Assembly (NCBI RefSeq): GCF_036347135.1
Contig: NZ_CP108938.1
Location: forward strand, 7,130,001 to 7,194,000
Direction of reading: 5' to 3'
Length of the DNA stretch: 64,000 nt
DNA from: Streptomyces sp. NBC_00775
GTDB taxonomy: Bacteria > Actinomycetota > Actinomycetes > Streptomycetales > Streptomycetaceae
Position numbers and translations under genes: made by a program. Under the pieces are notes generated by a model that was not told where the DNA came from, searched no databases, and saw only the letters and a list, made by a program, of their open reading frames with translations. Of this stretch, positions 26,849 through 39,086 are shown piece by piece. The first letter of the stretch is position 1; each line of letters opens with the position of its first letter.

Positions 26849-28027
26849 GTGAAGCAGCAGACCATCTGCCTCTGCATGATCGTCAAGAACGAGTCGCGTG
26901 TGATCGAACGGTGTCTCGGCTCCGTTCGCCATCTGATCGACACCTGGGTCATCTCCGACACCGGCTCGACGGACGGCACGCGGGATCTGATCCGCAAGAC
27001 GCTCGACGGCATCCCGGGCGAACTCCACGAGGAACCCTGGGTCGACTTCGGGCACAACCGGACCCAGAACATCCGGCACGCCCGCGGCAAGGCCGACTTC
27101 CTGCTCACCATCGACGCCGACCATGTGATGCGCCAGGACGCGCCGTTGCCACGGCTGACGGCGACGTCGTACATGATCCGCTACGACACTCCGGGCACCC
27201 AGCACCGTTTCAAGCACCTGATGCGGGGCGACTGGGCCTGGCGCTACGAGGGCGTCACCCACGAGTACCCGTGCACCGACGAGCCCGACGTCCAGGAGAA
27301 CCTGGACGCGCTGGTGATCGAGGACCACGCCGACGGCGGCTGCCGCAGCGACAAGTTCGAGCGTGACGCGCGCCTGCTGCGGGGCGAGCTCGCCCGCGAC
27401 CCCGCCAATACGCGCACGGTCTTCTACCTGGCCAACACCGAACGCGACCTCGGGCACGCGGAAGAGGCCATCGCCCTGTACGAGCGCCGTGCCGAGATGG
27501 GCGGCTGGGTCGAGGAGGTCTACTGCTCGCTGTTGGAGGCCGGTCTCCTCAAGGCCGAGAGGACCGGCGACTGGCCCGGGGCGATGGACGCCTTCTCCCG
27601 CGCCTGGGAGTCCCGTCCGCAGCGGCTCGAAGCCAGCTACGAACTGGCCTCACGGCTGCGTCTCCAGGGCCGCTATCACACCGCGCACGCCATTCTCGGC
27701 GCCGCCGTGGACAAGCCCGAGCCGGACGACCTGCTCTTCACCAAGGGCTGGGTGTACCGCTGGGGCCTGCTCTTCGAGTTCTCGATCACCGCGTACTGGG
27801 TGGGCGACCACGCCACCTCGATCCGGGCCTGCGACCGGCTGCTGGCCATGCCCGACCTGCCCGAACCGATCCGCGCCCAGACCGAGATCAACCGTGAGTT
27901 CTCGGTCCAGCGCGTAGCCACCGTCCCGCCGCCGTCCACGGGCCGGCGCAGGCCGAAGGCGTCCCGGGCCGGCAAGGCCGCCAAGATCTCCAACATCGCG
28001 AAGGCGGCCAAGGCGGCGAAGGAGTAG
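26849..28027 (+). CDS. family 2 glycosyltransferase with TPR-like C-terminal region
   Basis: A 392-residue cytoplasmic protein. The N-terminal GT-A fold has TICLCMIVKNESRVIERCL, the nucleotide-sugar motif SDTGSTDGTRD and the DxD-type metal motif TIDADH. The C-terminal half is helical with TPR-like units (LANTERDLGHAEEAIALYER, EASYELASRLRLQGRYHTAH), a layout seen in several actinobacterial GT2 proteins. The last ~40 residues are basic and Ala/Lys rich. The GTG at 26849 starts at conserved sequence with a ggtgagg site. The donor and acceptor are unknown. The stop TAG is followed in frame by another 35 sense codons to 28135. Confidence 0.82.
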   Translation: MKQQTICLCMIVKNESRVIERCLGSVRHLIDTWVISDTGSTDGTRDLIRKTLDGIPGELHEEPWVDFGHNRTQNIRHARGKADFLLTIDADHVMRQDAPLPRLTATSYMIRYDTPGTQHRFKHLMRGDWAWRYEGVTHEYPCTDEPDVQENLDALVIEDHADGGCRSDKFERDARLLRGELARDPANTRTVFYLANTERDLGHAEEAIALYERRAEMGGWVEEVYCSLLEAGLLKAERTGDWPGAMDAFSRAWESRPQRLEASYELASRLRLQGRYHTAHAILGAAVDKPEPDDLLFTKGWVYRWGLLFEFSITAYWVGDHATSIRACDRLLAMPDLPEPIRAQTEINREFSVQRVATVPPPSTGRRRPKASRAGKAAKISNIAKAAKAAKE

Positions 28028-28150
28028 GCCCGGGGCGGCAAGGTGATCGAGGCGGGCGGTGGGGAGTTCGAGGACGAGCGGGGCGGGAAGTTGCGGTACT
28101 GGGTGCCCACCGGCCGCATCCATGGCGGCGGCTGACGCGTCTACGTAGGT

Positions 28151-29413
28151 ATGGATCTGGAAAAGGCGCCTGCTGAGCGGCCCGTGGCGCAGGCCGAGGG
28201 GTGCCTGGTCGTCGCGATCCGCATCCCCGTGCGGATCGTGGTGCTCGTGCTGGTCGTGCCGGTGCGGATGGTGTGGGACGCGCTGGTCGTCGGCGGACGG
28301 TTCCTGAGGGACACCCTGCTGCGGCCGCTGGGGCGGGCGCTCGCGTGGGTGGCGTGGGCGGTGTTCGTCTGGCCGTGGGTGGCCTTGTGGCGGTATGTCG
28401 TCGTGCCGGTCGGCAGGGCGCTGGCGTGGCTCGGGAACGTGCTGCTCGTCATCCCCGCGGTGTGGTTGTACGACACGGTCCTGACCCCCCTCGGTCACGC
28501 CATCGCGTGGGTCGCCCAGGGGATCTGGACCGGCCTCACCTGGGTGGTGCGCGGGATCGGGGCCGGACTCTCCTGGGTGTTCGGCGGTATCGCGGCCGGA
28601 CTCTCCTGGGTGTTCGGCGGTATCGCGGCCGGACTCTCCTGGGTGTTCGGCGGTATCGCGGCCGGGCTCGCCTGGGTGTACGCGCGGCTGCTCACGCCCG
28701 TCGGGCATGCGATCGCCTGGCTGTTCAAGGGGATCGGGCTGGTGCTCGCGGCCGTCGGGATCGGGATGTACACCGCCGCTGCCTGGCTGGTGCGGTACCT
28801 CCTCGTCGTACCCGCCCTGTGGTTGTACGAGTGGATCCTCGCGCCCGTCGGCAGGGGCATCGCCTGGCTGGCGCGAGGTCTCGGGTGGCTCATACGGATG
28901 ATCTTCACCGGGATCGGCGCCGCGCTCTACTGGACGGCGCGCGTCCTGCTGGTGCTGCCCGCGCTCGCCGTGTGGCGATGGGTGCTCGTACCGGTCGGAC
29001 GGGTGCTCGCCGTCATCGGCAGGGAGATCGGCGAGGCCCTGGGCCATGCCTGGCGCGTCGCCGGACACCTCTCGCTCGCCGTCGGGCGGTTCCTCGGGCG
29101 ACTCTTCCGGTGGATCTTCGTGGAGCCGGTGCGCTGGGTGTACCGGACCGTGCTGACGCCCGTCGGGCACGTCGTCCGCGACACGGTCCTGCGGCCCGCC
29201 GCCCAGGCCGCGCGCAGCGTGGGAAGGGCGACACGACAGGCCGTGGCCGCCGCCCGCGAGTCCGCCCGGCAGGCCCGCGCCGACTTCCGGCGGATGCTCT
29301 TCGGCGCCCCGCGCGAGCCCGATCCGGTCTCCTTGGGCAAGGCCCGGCGGGAACCAGGAGCCGGTGAGACACGTACTCTAGGTAGCAGTACGACCGCTCT
29401 CACGAAGGACTGA
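28151..29413 (+). CDS. repetitive Trp-rich amphipathic membrane protein
   Basis: A 420-residue protein of unknown function. Nearly its whole length is hydrophobic or amphipathic helix, organised as about seven copies of a unit that begins (V/L)(L/V)xPxG(R/H) and continues with an IAWL-type helix and often a LLVxPAxxLYxW end: LLRPLGRALAW, VVPVGRALAWLG, VLTPLGHAIAWVA, LLTPVGHAIAWLF, ILAPVGRGIAWLA, VLVPVGRVLAVIG, VLTPVGHVVRDT. Within it an 11-residue block (GLSWVFGGIAA) is repeated three times by an exact DNA repeat. The C-terminus is a basic cytoplasmic tail. Frequent Arg/Trp pairs suggest a surface-lying membrane protein rather than a simple channel. The next gene begins within 50 nt, implying co-transcription. 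Confidence 0.78.
   Translation: MDLEKAPAERPVAQAEGCLVVAIRIPVRIVVLVLVVPVRMVWDALVVGGRFLRDTLLRPLGRALAWVAWAVFVWPWVALWRYVVVPVGRALAWLGNVLLVIPAVWLYDTVLTPLGHAIAWVAQGIWTGLTWVVRGIGAGLSWVFGGIAAGLSWVFGGIAAGLSWVFGGIAAGLAWVYARLLTPVGHAIAWLFKGIGLVLAAVGIGMYTAAAWLVRYLLVVPALWLYEWILAPVGRGIAWLARGLGWLIRMIFTGIGAALYWTARVLLVLPALAVWRWVLVPVGRVLAVIGREIGEALGHAWRVAGHLSLAVGRFLGRLFRWIFVEPVRWVYRTVLTPVGHVVRDTVLRPAAQAARSVGRATRQAVAAARESARQARADFRRMLFGAPREPDPVSLGKARREPGAGETRTLGSSTTALTKD
28562..28660 (+). repeat. three exact 33-bp tandem repeats inside the membrane protein gene
   Basis: The units 28562-28594, 28595-28627 and 28628-28660 are identical and begin gccggactctcctgggtgtt. A degenerate part-copy precedes and follows them. 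Being a multiple of three, the array adds or removes 11-residue blocks without breaking the frame, so copy number may vary among strains. Confidence 0.9.
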
Positions 29414-29461
29414 ACGACACTGGGCAAGCGACAGCCCGAAGGCCCGCCGCCCGCACCCGCG

Positions 29462-30280
29462 GTGCAGCGCATCCGACTGCGCTACACCAAGCGCGGCCGC
29501 CTCCGGTTCACCAGCCACCGTGACTTCCAGCGCGCCTTCGAGCGTGCGCTGCGCCGTGCCGAGGTGCCGATGGCGTACTCGGCGGGGTTCACGCCGCATC
29601 CGAAGGTGTCGTACGCCAATGCCGCACCCACCGGTACGGGCAGTGAGGCGGAATACCTGGAGATCGCGCTCACCGAGACGCGTGACCCGGACAAACTGCG
29701 CGAGCTCCTCGACGAGTCGATGCCTGTCGGGCTCGACATCACCGAGGCGGTCGAGGCCCGGACCTCCGGGCTCGCCGACCGGCTCACCGCTTCCGTGTGG
29801 GAGCTGCGCCTCGACGGCGTGGACCCGGCGGAGGCGGAGCGTGCGGTCGAGGTCTTCAAGGCGGCCGACACCGTCGAGGTGCAGCGCAGGACAAAGAACG
29901 GCATGCGGACCTTCGACGCCCGCAGCGCCGTAGTAAGCCTTGAGACAGCCCTGGGGACAGTCCTTGAGACAGACAGTCCACAGGCTGATAGGCCGACCGA
30001 CCAGCCCTGTGCGATACTGCGGCTGGTTGTTCGGCACGTGACGCCTGCCGTACGACCCGACGACGTCCTGTCCGGTCTTCGCGCCGTGGCCGACCTGGCG
30101 CCGCCGGTCGCCGCAGCGGTGACCAGGCTGGCGCAGGGGCTGTTCGATGAAGAGACCGGCACGGTGACCGACCCGCTCGCGCCCGACCGCGAGGCAGTCA
30201 CGGCACTCCCGCCCTCTCACGAAGAGGCGGTCGCCGCATCTGCCGCCGCGAAGGCGCCGGTGCCGGAAGGTCCCGCGTAA
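29462..30280 (+). CDS. TIGR03936 family radical SAM-associated protein (DUF2344)
   Basis: A protein of 272 residues from the GTG at 29462. It starts [20 protein letters not shown] followed by [12 protein letters not shown] and has the [16 protein letters not shown] segment, both characteristic of TIGR03936, the partner of the TIGR03960 radical SAM protein. The role is unknown; the pair often sits beside rne. Upstream the frame stays open to a CTG at 29420 that would add 14 residues (LGKRQPEGPPP...) and has a GAAGGA site; related genes seem to start at this position with GTG or TTG, so a CTG start is possible here. The preceding gene ends only 48 nt upstream and rne follows after 245 nt. Confidence 0.88.
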   Translation: MQRIRLRYTKRGRLRFTSHRDFQRAFERALRRAEVPMAYSAGFTPHPKVSYANAAPTGTGSEAEYLEIALTETRDPDKLRELLDESMPVGLDITEAVEARTSGLADRLTASVWELRLDGVDPAEAERAVEVFKAADTVEVQRRTKNGMRTFDARSAVVSLETALGTVLETDSPQADRPTDQPCAILRLVVRHVTPAVRPDDVLSGLRAVADLAPPVAAAVTRLAQGLFDEETGTVTDPLAPDREAVTALPPSHEEAVAASAAAKAPVPEGPA

Positions 30281-30525
30281 GGACAGATGTCGTAGCGCCG
30301 CCCTCGTATCCGGGAGCCACCTGGGTCGGGCAGCGCACCGACCAGAAGACTTTCGCCAGGCCGTACGCACACATGGCGTACGGAACCGGCGAGACAGGAC
30401 ACAGAGAGCTCCCGTGCGGCGCCCGCGCCCCGGACGGCGGCACCGCGCATCGCGCGAGCCGCGGACGTCACCGGCACTGCCGGACCAGGCGCGGCGCCCG
30501 GGAGCCTGACGGGAGATCCACCCGC

Positions 30526-34512
<3,987 letters not shown>

Positions 34513-34540
34513 GCCTCAAAGGCGCCTGGTCCGTTGTCCT

Positions 34541-34580
34541 GATGCCCTGGGTGCCGCGCGTGCGCGGCACCCAGGGCATC
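34541..34580 (+). terminator. terminator after rne
   Basis: A perfect 18-bp stem (34541-34558 gatgccctgggtgccgcg with 34563-34580) and a 4-nt loop, 28 nt after the rne stop. It separates rne from the ribosomal protein unit. Confidence 0.85.
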
Positions 34581-34631
34581 GGTGTGACGGGTGGGCGTGA
34601 CGGGTGGCACATCCGCGGGGCCCGACCTGGT

Positions 34632-34661
34632 TTGACCCTTTCGGCCGTGGCCCCGTAACCT
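34632..34661 (+). promoter_or_regulatory. candidate vegetative promoter for rplU-rpmA
   Basis: TTGACC at 34632-34637 and TAACCT at 34656-34661 with an 18-bp spacer resemble a HrdB-type promoter. The remaining leader to the rplU start at 34816 is about 150 nt and may contain L21-leader regulatory structure, which I could not resolve. No gene is present in 34581-34815. Confidence 0.5.
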
Positions 34662-34815
34662 TGACCGTCGGCGTGTCCTTCGATGCGCCGCGTCCCGTAA
34701 ACCTTTTTCCTCCCGGTGATGTGCATGCCTCACAGGTCATGCGCTTCGGGAGAGGCCGCTCGCGCAGCGCGTGGCTGGACTGCGGGATTCCGTTCCGAGC
34801 GAGAGAGAGATCCGC

Positions 34816-35136
34816 GTGTACGCCATCGTGCGCAGCGGTGGTCGCCAGCACAAGGTTGCTGTCGGCGACATCGTTGAGGTTGACAAGATTTCCACTGCCA
34901 AGGTTGGCGACACGGTCGAGCTCTCGACCCTGCTCGTTGTCGACGGCGACGCCGTGACCAGCGACCCGTGGGTCCTTGCCGGCATCAAGGTCCAGGCCGA
35001 GGTCGTGGACCACCACAAGGGCGTCAAGATCGACATCCTTCGCTACAAGAACAAGACCGGCTACCGCCGTCGTCAGGGCCACCGCCAGCAGTACACGGCG
35101 ATCAAGGTCACTGAGATCCCCGCGGCTGCGAAGTAA
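34816..35136 (+). CDS. rplU: 50S ribosomal protein L21
   Basis: A 106-residue ribosomal protein that binds 23S rRNA. The sequence [20 protein letters not shown] at the start and the basic [17 protein letters not shown] near the end are characteristic of L21. The GTG at 34816 gives the expected N-terminus; a longer frame from 34771 adds non-conserved residues. rpmA follows after 16 nt. Confidence 0.98.
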   Translation: MYAIVRSGGRQHKVAVGDIVEVDKISTAKVGDTVELSTLLVVDGDAVTSDPWVLAGIKVQAEVVDHHKGVKIDILRYKNKTGYRRRQGHRQQYTAIKVTEIPAAAK

Positions 35137-35152
35137 GGGTAGGGACTGAGAC

Positions 35153-35407
35153 ATGGCACACAAGAAGGGCGCATCGTCCACTCGGAACGGTCGCGACTCC
35201 AATGCTCAGCGGCTCGGCGTGAAGCGCTTCGGCGGTCAGGTCGTCAACGCCGGTGAGATCCTGGTCCGCCAGCGCGGCACCCACTTCCACCCGGGCAACG
35301 GCGTCGGCCGTGGCAAGGACGACACGCTGTTCGCCCTTGACGCCGGTGCGGTGGAGTTCGGTACTCACCGTGGCCGCAAGGTCGTGAACATCGTTCCGGT
35401 CGCCTGA
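35153..35407 (+). CDS. rpmA: 50S ribosomal protein L27
   Basis: An 84-residue ribosomal protein whose N-terminus reaches the peptidyl-transferase centre. [20 protein letters not shown] and the [17 protein letters not shown] segment are diagnostic. There is no N-terminal cleavage extension of the Firmicutes type. It is co-transcribed with rplU and followed by a hairpin before obg. Confidence 0.98.
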   Translation: MAHKKGASSTRNGRDSNAQRLGVKRFGGQVVNAGEILVRQRGTHFHPGNGVGRGKDDTLFALDAGAVEFGTHRGRKVVNIVPVA

Positions 35408-35450
35408 TCCAGTCCCTTCAGGACTCAGGCTCCGTAGAACAGAGTTCTTC

Positions 35451-35498
35451 GCGAGGCGGACCTCACTTCCCGAGAGGGAAGGCGGGTCCGCCTTTCGC
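35451..35498 (+). terminator. hairpin after rpmA
   Basis: An imperfect long hairpin pairs gcgaggcggacc (35451-35462) with ggtccgcctttcgc (35485-35498) around an inner ttccc/gggaa stem. It could end the rplU-rpmA transcript or attenuate read-through into obg. Confidence 0.65.
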
Positions 35499-35557
35499 GT
35501 GTTGTTAATAGATACAGCGCGCACAAGACATTCCGTAAGTAACTGGAGGCACATCCA

Positions 35558-36994
35558 ATGACCACCTTCGTGGACCGCGTCGAGCTGCATGTCGCCGCGG
35601 GTAGCGGAGGCCACGGCTGTGCCTCCGTTCACCGGGAGAAGTTCAAGCCGCTCGGCGGCCCGGACGGCGGCAACGGCGGCCGTGGCGGTGACGTACTACT
35701 GGTCGTCGACCAGTCCATCACCACGCTGCTCGACTACCACCACAAGCCGCACCGCAGCGCCACCAACGGCAAGCCCGGCGAGGGCGGCAACCGCTCCGGC
35801 AAGGACGGCCAGGACCTGATCCTGCCGGTCCCGGACGGCACGGTCGTGCTCGACAAGGCCGGCAACGTGCTCGCGGACCTCGTCGGCCACGGCACGTCGT
35901 ACGTCGCCGCGGACGGCGGCCGTGGCGGCCTCGGCAACGCGGCGCTGGCCTCGGCCCGCCGCAAGGCGCCCGGCTTCGCGCTGCTCGGCGTGCCCGGCGG
36001 CCTCCAGGACATCGTCCTGGAGCTCAAGACGGTCGCGGACGTCGCCCTGGTGGGCTACCCGAGCGCCGGCAAGTCCTCGCTCATCTCCGTCCTGTCGGCC
36101 GCCAAGCCCAAGATCGCGGACTACCCGTTCACGACGCTGGTGCCGAACCTGGGTGTGGTGACCGCCGGCGAGACGGTCTACACGATCGCGGACGTGCCCG
36201 GTCTGATCCCCGGCGCGAGCCAGGGCAAGGGCCTCGGCCTTGAATTCCTCCGCCACGTCGAGCGGTGCAGCGTGCTCGTGCATGTCCTGGACACGGCGAC
36301 CCTGGAGTCCGAGCGTGACCCGGTCACCGACCTCGACATCATCGAGGAAGAGCTGAAGCAGTACGGCGGCCTCGGCAACCGCCCGCGCATCGTCGTCCTC
36401 AACAAGATCGACGTGCCGGACGGCAAGGACCTGGCCGAGATGGTGCGCCCGGATCTGGAGGCGCGTGGCTACCGCGTCTTCGAGGTGTCCGCGGTCGCGC
36501 ACATGGGCCTCAAGGAGCTGTCCTTCGCGCTCGCCGAGATGGTCGGGCAGGCGCGTGCCGCCAAGCCCAAGGAGGAGGCGACCCGCATCGTCATCCGCCC
36601 GAAGGCGGTCGACGACGCCGGCTTCACCGTGGTCCAGGAGGAGGACGGCCTCTTCCGCGTGCGCGGCGAGAAGCCCGAGCGCTGGGTCCGCCAGACCGAC
36701 TTCAACAACGACGAGGCCGTCGGCTATCTCGCCGACCGCCTCAACCGTCTCGGCGTCGAGGCGGAGCTGATGAAGGCGGGCGCCCGCTCGGGCGACGGCG
36801 TCGCCATCGGTCCCGAGGAGAACGCGGTCGTGTTCGACTGGGAGCCGACCGTCATGGCCGGTGCGGAGATGCTCGGCCGGCGTGGCGAGGACCACCGCCT
36901 GGAGGCTCCGCGTCCTGCCGCGCAGCGGCGCCGCGACAAGGAGGCCGAGCGGGACGAGGCGGAGAAGGAGTACAACGACTTCAAGCCGTTCTAG
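35558..36994 (+). CDS. obg: GTPase Obg/CgtA
   Basis: A 478-residue ribosome-associated GTPase involved in 50S maturation; in Streptomyces it has been tied to the onset of aerial growth. The glycine-rich Obg fold fills the first ~158 residues ([29 protein letters not shown]). The G domain has G1 GYPSAGKSS (166-174), G3 DVPGLI and G4 NKID (282-285). The C-terminal OCT domain ([20 protein letters not shown]) is followed by an acidic/basic tail. The ATG at 35558 has an actggagg site. Confidence 0.98.
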   Translation: MTTFVDRVELHVAAGSGGHGCASVHREKFKPLGGPDGGNGGRGGDVLLVVDQSITTLLDYHHKPHRSATNGKPGEGGNRSGKDGQDLILPVPDGTVVLDKAGNVLADLVGHGTSYVAADGGRGGLGNAALASARRKAPGFALLGVPGGLQDIVLELKTVADVALVGYPSAGKSSLISVLSAAKPKIADYPFTTLVPNLGVVTAGETVYTIADVPGLIPGASQGKGLGLEFLRHVERCSVLVHVLDTATLESERDPVTDLDIIEEELKQYGGLGNRPRIVVLNKIDVPDGKDLAEMVRPDLEARGYRVFEVSAVAHMGLKELSFALAEMVGQARAAKPKEEATRIVIRPKAVDDAGFTVVQEEDGLFRVRGEKPERWVRQTDFNNDEAVGYLADRLNRLGVEAELMKAGARSGDGVAIGPEENAVVFDWEPTVMAGAEMLGRRGEDHRLEAPRPAAQRRRDKEAERDEAEKEYNDFKPF

Positions 36995-37024
36995 GCTGCG
37001 ACGGCTCTGGGGCGGTGAGGGGTT

Positions 37025-37303
37025 TTCGCCCCCGCCGCCCCTACCCGTCCCATCCGTTCCTGGGGGCTGCGCCCCCAGACCCCCAAAAGATTGCGCAGTT
37101 CCCCGCGCCCCTAAAAAACGGTGGGGGCTGGCGTGGGATCGCGGGGCGCAGCCCCGCGCCTTAGGGGCGCGGGGCTGTGACATTTGCGGCTCCGCCGCGG
37201 GGCGCGACCAGCCCCCACCCACCCGCAGCCGACGAACCCACCCACGGGGTCTGGGGCGGAGCCCCAGGAACGGGATGGGACGGGTAGGGGCGGCGGGGGC
37301 GAA
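37025..37303. repeat. intergenic element with 30-bp perfect terminal inverted repeats (copy C)
   Basis: This element occupies most of the 421-bp gap after obg. Its ends, 37025-37054 and 37274-37303, are a perfect 30-bp inverted repeat identical in sequence to the ends of copy A at 4901/5116. Inside are ctgggggctgcgcccccag (37060-37078), one copy of the 20-bp module gcgcagttccccgcgcccct, gcggggcgcagccccgcgcc, and a right-hand ctggggcggagccccag. The order of modules matches copy A, but the internal sequence differs by insertions. No gene is present in 36995-37415. Confidence 0.85.
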
Positions 37304-37415
37304 GAAAGTCGTGGCATGGGCAGGGCAACCAAGGGGCTGGGCCGGGAGTCGTAGTGGGCGCGGATGAGGATCTTCCTTTCCGCGTCCAACTGCCATCCAG
37401 ACGCCCGGAGTCGAC

Positions 37416-38843
37416 GTGTCCGAGTCCGCCCTGCCGAGAACGCGAAGAGTGGTCGTCGTCGCGATCGCCCTGCTCGCCGCCAGCACCACGGCCCTGCCGA
37501 TCGCCCATGCGAGGCCCGTCGCGACGAGTGCGCGGCAGGACTTCAACGGGGACGGGTACGAGGACCTGGCCGTCGCCGCCCCGTACGCGACGGTCGCCGG
37601 CAAGGCGAAGGCCGGCTACGTGGCCGTGCTGTACGGGTCCGCGAGTGGGCTCGGTACCAGCGCCAAGAAGGTGTACACGCAAGCGTCCCCCGGCATCCCC
37701 GGCACGGCGGAGAAGGACGACCTCTTCGGCGACCGGCTCGCCACGGCCGACCTGGACGGCGACGGGTTCACCGACCTCATGGTCGAGTCCGGGGGCGAGC
37801 GCTGGCAGCAGGGCGGTATCGACCGGAAGGGCAGCAGGACCGTGCTGTGGGGCGGCCGGGACGGCTTCACCTCGGGGAAGGTACTGCCCGCCGAGGGCAA
37901 CAGCCCGTACCAGAGCGGTCTGAACGTCACCGGCGACTTCAACGGCGACGGACACCAGGACCTGGCCGACGCCGGTCTCGTGCGGTTCGGGCCCTTCGGC
38001 CGCGACGGCGTCCCCGCCGCCACCCAGACCGTGGACATGGTCGACCCCGGCGACTTGCAGCTGAACGACCTGGCGGCCGGCGACACGGACGGCGACGGCA
38101 TCACCGACCTCGTCCTGAACGCCGGCGCGTACGACCCGGACGACGAGGGCGACCGCGGCGAAACCCTGTACCAGATGCGCGGCAGCGGCGACGGACTGCG
38201 GCCGCCCGCCAAACTGACGGACGCGCAGGGGCAGCCGATCCGCGCGGGGTTGTCCCTGGCGCTCGGCGACGTCAACGGCGACCACCGTGCGGACATCGTC
38301 CGCGGCGGCGACGCGCTCGGCATCATCTACGGCACCGAGAACGGCCCGGCCACCGCCACTCCCCAGGTGATCTCCCAGGACACCCCCGGGGTGCCGGGCG
38401 CCGACGAGACGGGCGACGCCTTCGGCTCGTCGGTCTCGGTCGGGGACGTCAACGGCGACGGGTACGCGGACATCCTGGCGGGCGACCCGTACGAGACCTT
38501 CGGCGGGCTGACGTGGGCGGGCACCTTCGCCGTCGTACCCGGCGGACCGAACGGACCGACCGGCGCCGGCACCAAGGTGTTCAGCCAGAACAGCGCCGAT
38601 GTGCCCGGCACCGCCGAGAAGGGTGACTGGTTCGGCGCGAACACCCACCTCGTCGACGGCAACGGCGACGGCAGGGCGGAGCCGGTCGTCGCGGCATCGG
38701 GGGAGGACGCCGGCGCCGGCGCCGTCTGGGTGTTCCGCTCCACCTCCGCCGGAGCCACGGCCAAGGGCTCCTTCGCCTTCGGCGCCCGCGTCCTCGGTAC
38801 GGTCGCGAGCGGCGCCGACCTCGGTGACACGTTCCCGAACTGA
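37416..38843 (+). CDS. secreted FG-GAP/VCBS repeat (integrin alpha-like) protein
   Basis: A 475-residue exported protein. A Sec signal peptide (RTRRVVVVAIALLAASTTAL, cleavage after IAHA) is followed by about seven FG-GAP blades, each with a calcium loop: DFNGDGYEDLAVAAP, DLDGDGFTDLMVES, DFNGDGHQDLADAG, DTDGDGITDLVLNAG, DVNGDHRADIVRGG, DVNGDGYADILAGDP and DGNGDGRAEPVVAAS. This predicts a seven-bladed beta-propeller outside the cell. Such proteins are numerous in Streptomyces and their ligands are mostly unknown. The GTG at 37416 follows a cggag site; another in-frame start upstream was not supported. No enzyme motif was seen. Confidence 0.88.
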   Translation: MSESALPRTRRVVVVAIALLAASTTALPIAHARPVATSARQDFNGDGYEDLAVAAPYATVAGKAKAGYVAVLYGSASGLGTSAKKVYTQASPGIPGTAEKDDLFGDRLATADLDGDGFTDLMVESGGERWQQGGIDRKGSRTVLWGGRDGFTSGKVLPAEGNSPYQSGLNVTGDFNGDGHQDLADAGLVRFGPFGRDGVPAATQTVDMVDPGDLQLNDLAAGDTDGDGITDLVLNAGAYDPDDEGDRGETLYQMRGSGDGLRPPAKLTDAQGQPIRAGLSLALGDVNGDHRADIVRGGDALGIIYGTENGPATATPQVISQDTPGVPGADETGDAFGSSVSVGDVNGDGYADILAGDPYETFGGLTWAGTFAVVPGGPNGPTGAGTKVFSQNSADVPGTAEKGDWFGANTHLVDGNGDGRAEPVVAASGEDAGAGAVWVFRSTSAGATAKGSFAFGARVLGTVASGADLGDTFPN

Positions 38844-39086
38844 GCGCCCGCTTCGGCCGGTCCGTCGGCGACTGATCTCGGCCGCCCCCACCCCGTGGTT
38901 GCTGCTGACGATCCGTCAATTCCGTCTCGATGCCGGAGAGTTCGGAGAAATGCCCCGGTGTCGCGGCGGGTCGTTCGCTGCTCGCGCAGTTGTCATGCCT
39001 ACGATGCGTTCTGTTCAACAAGCGGGCTGCTGCGCCGTGTGAGCTTCCCGGTGTCCAAGGGGCCACCGACGCAAGGGAGTTCGCTG

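Noticed and set aside
38844..39086. PHO box upstream of phoD
   Set aside because: Only a weak GTTCTGTTCAAC-like stretch is present, without the paired 11-bp repeats expected for PhoP binding.
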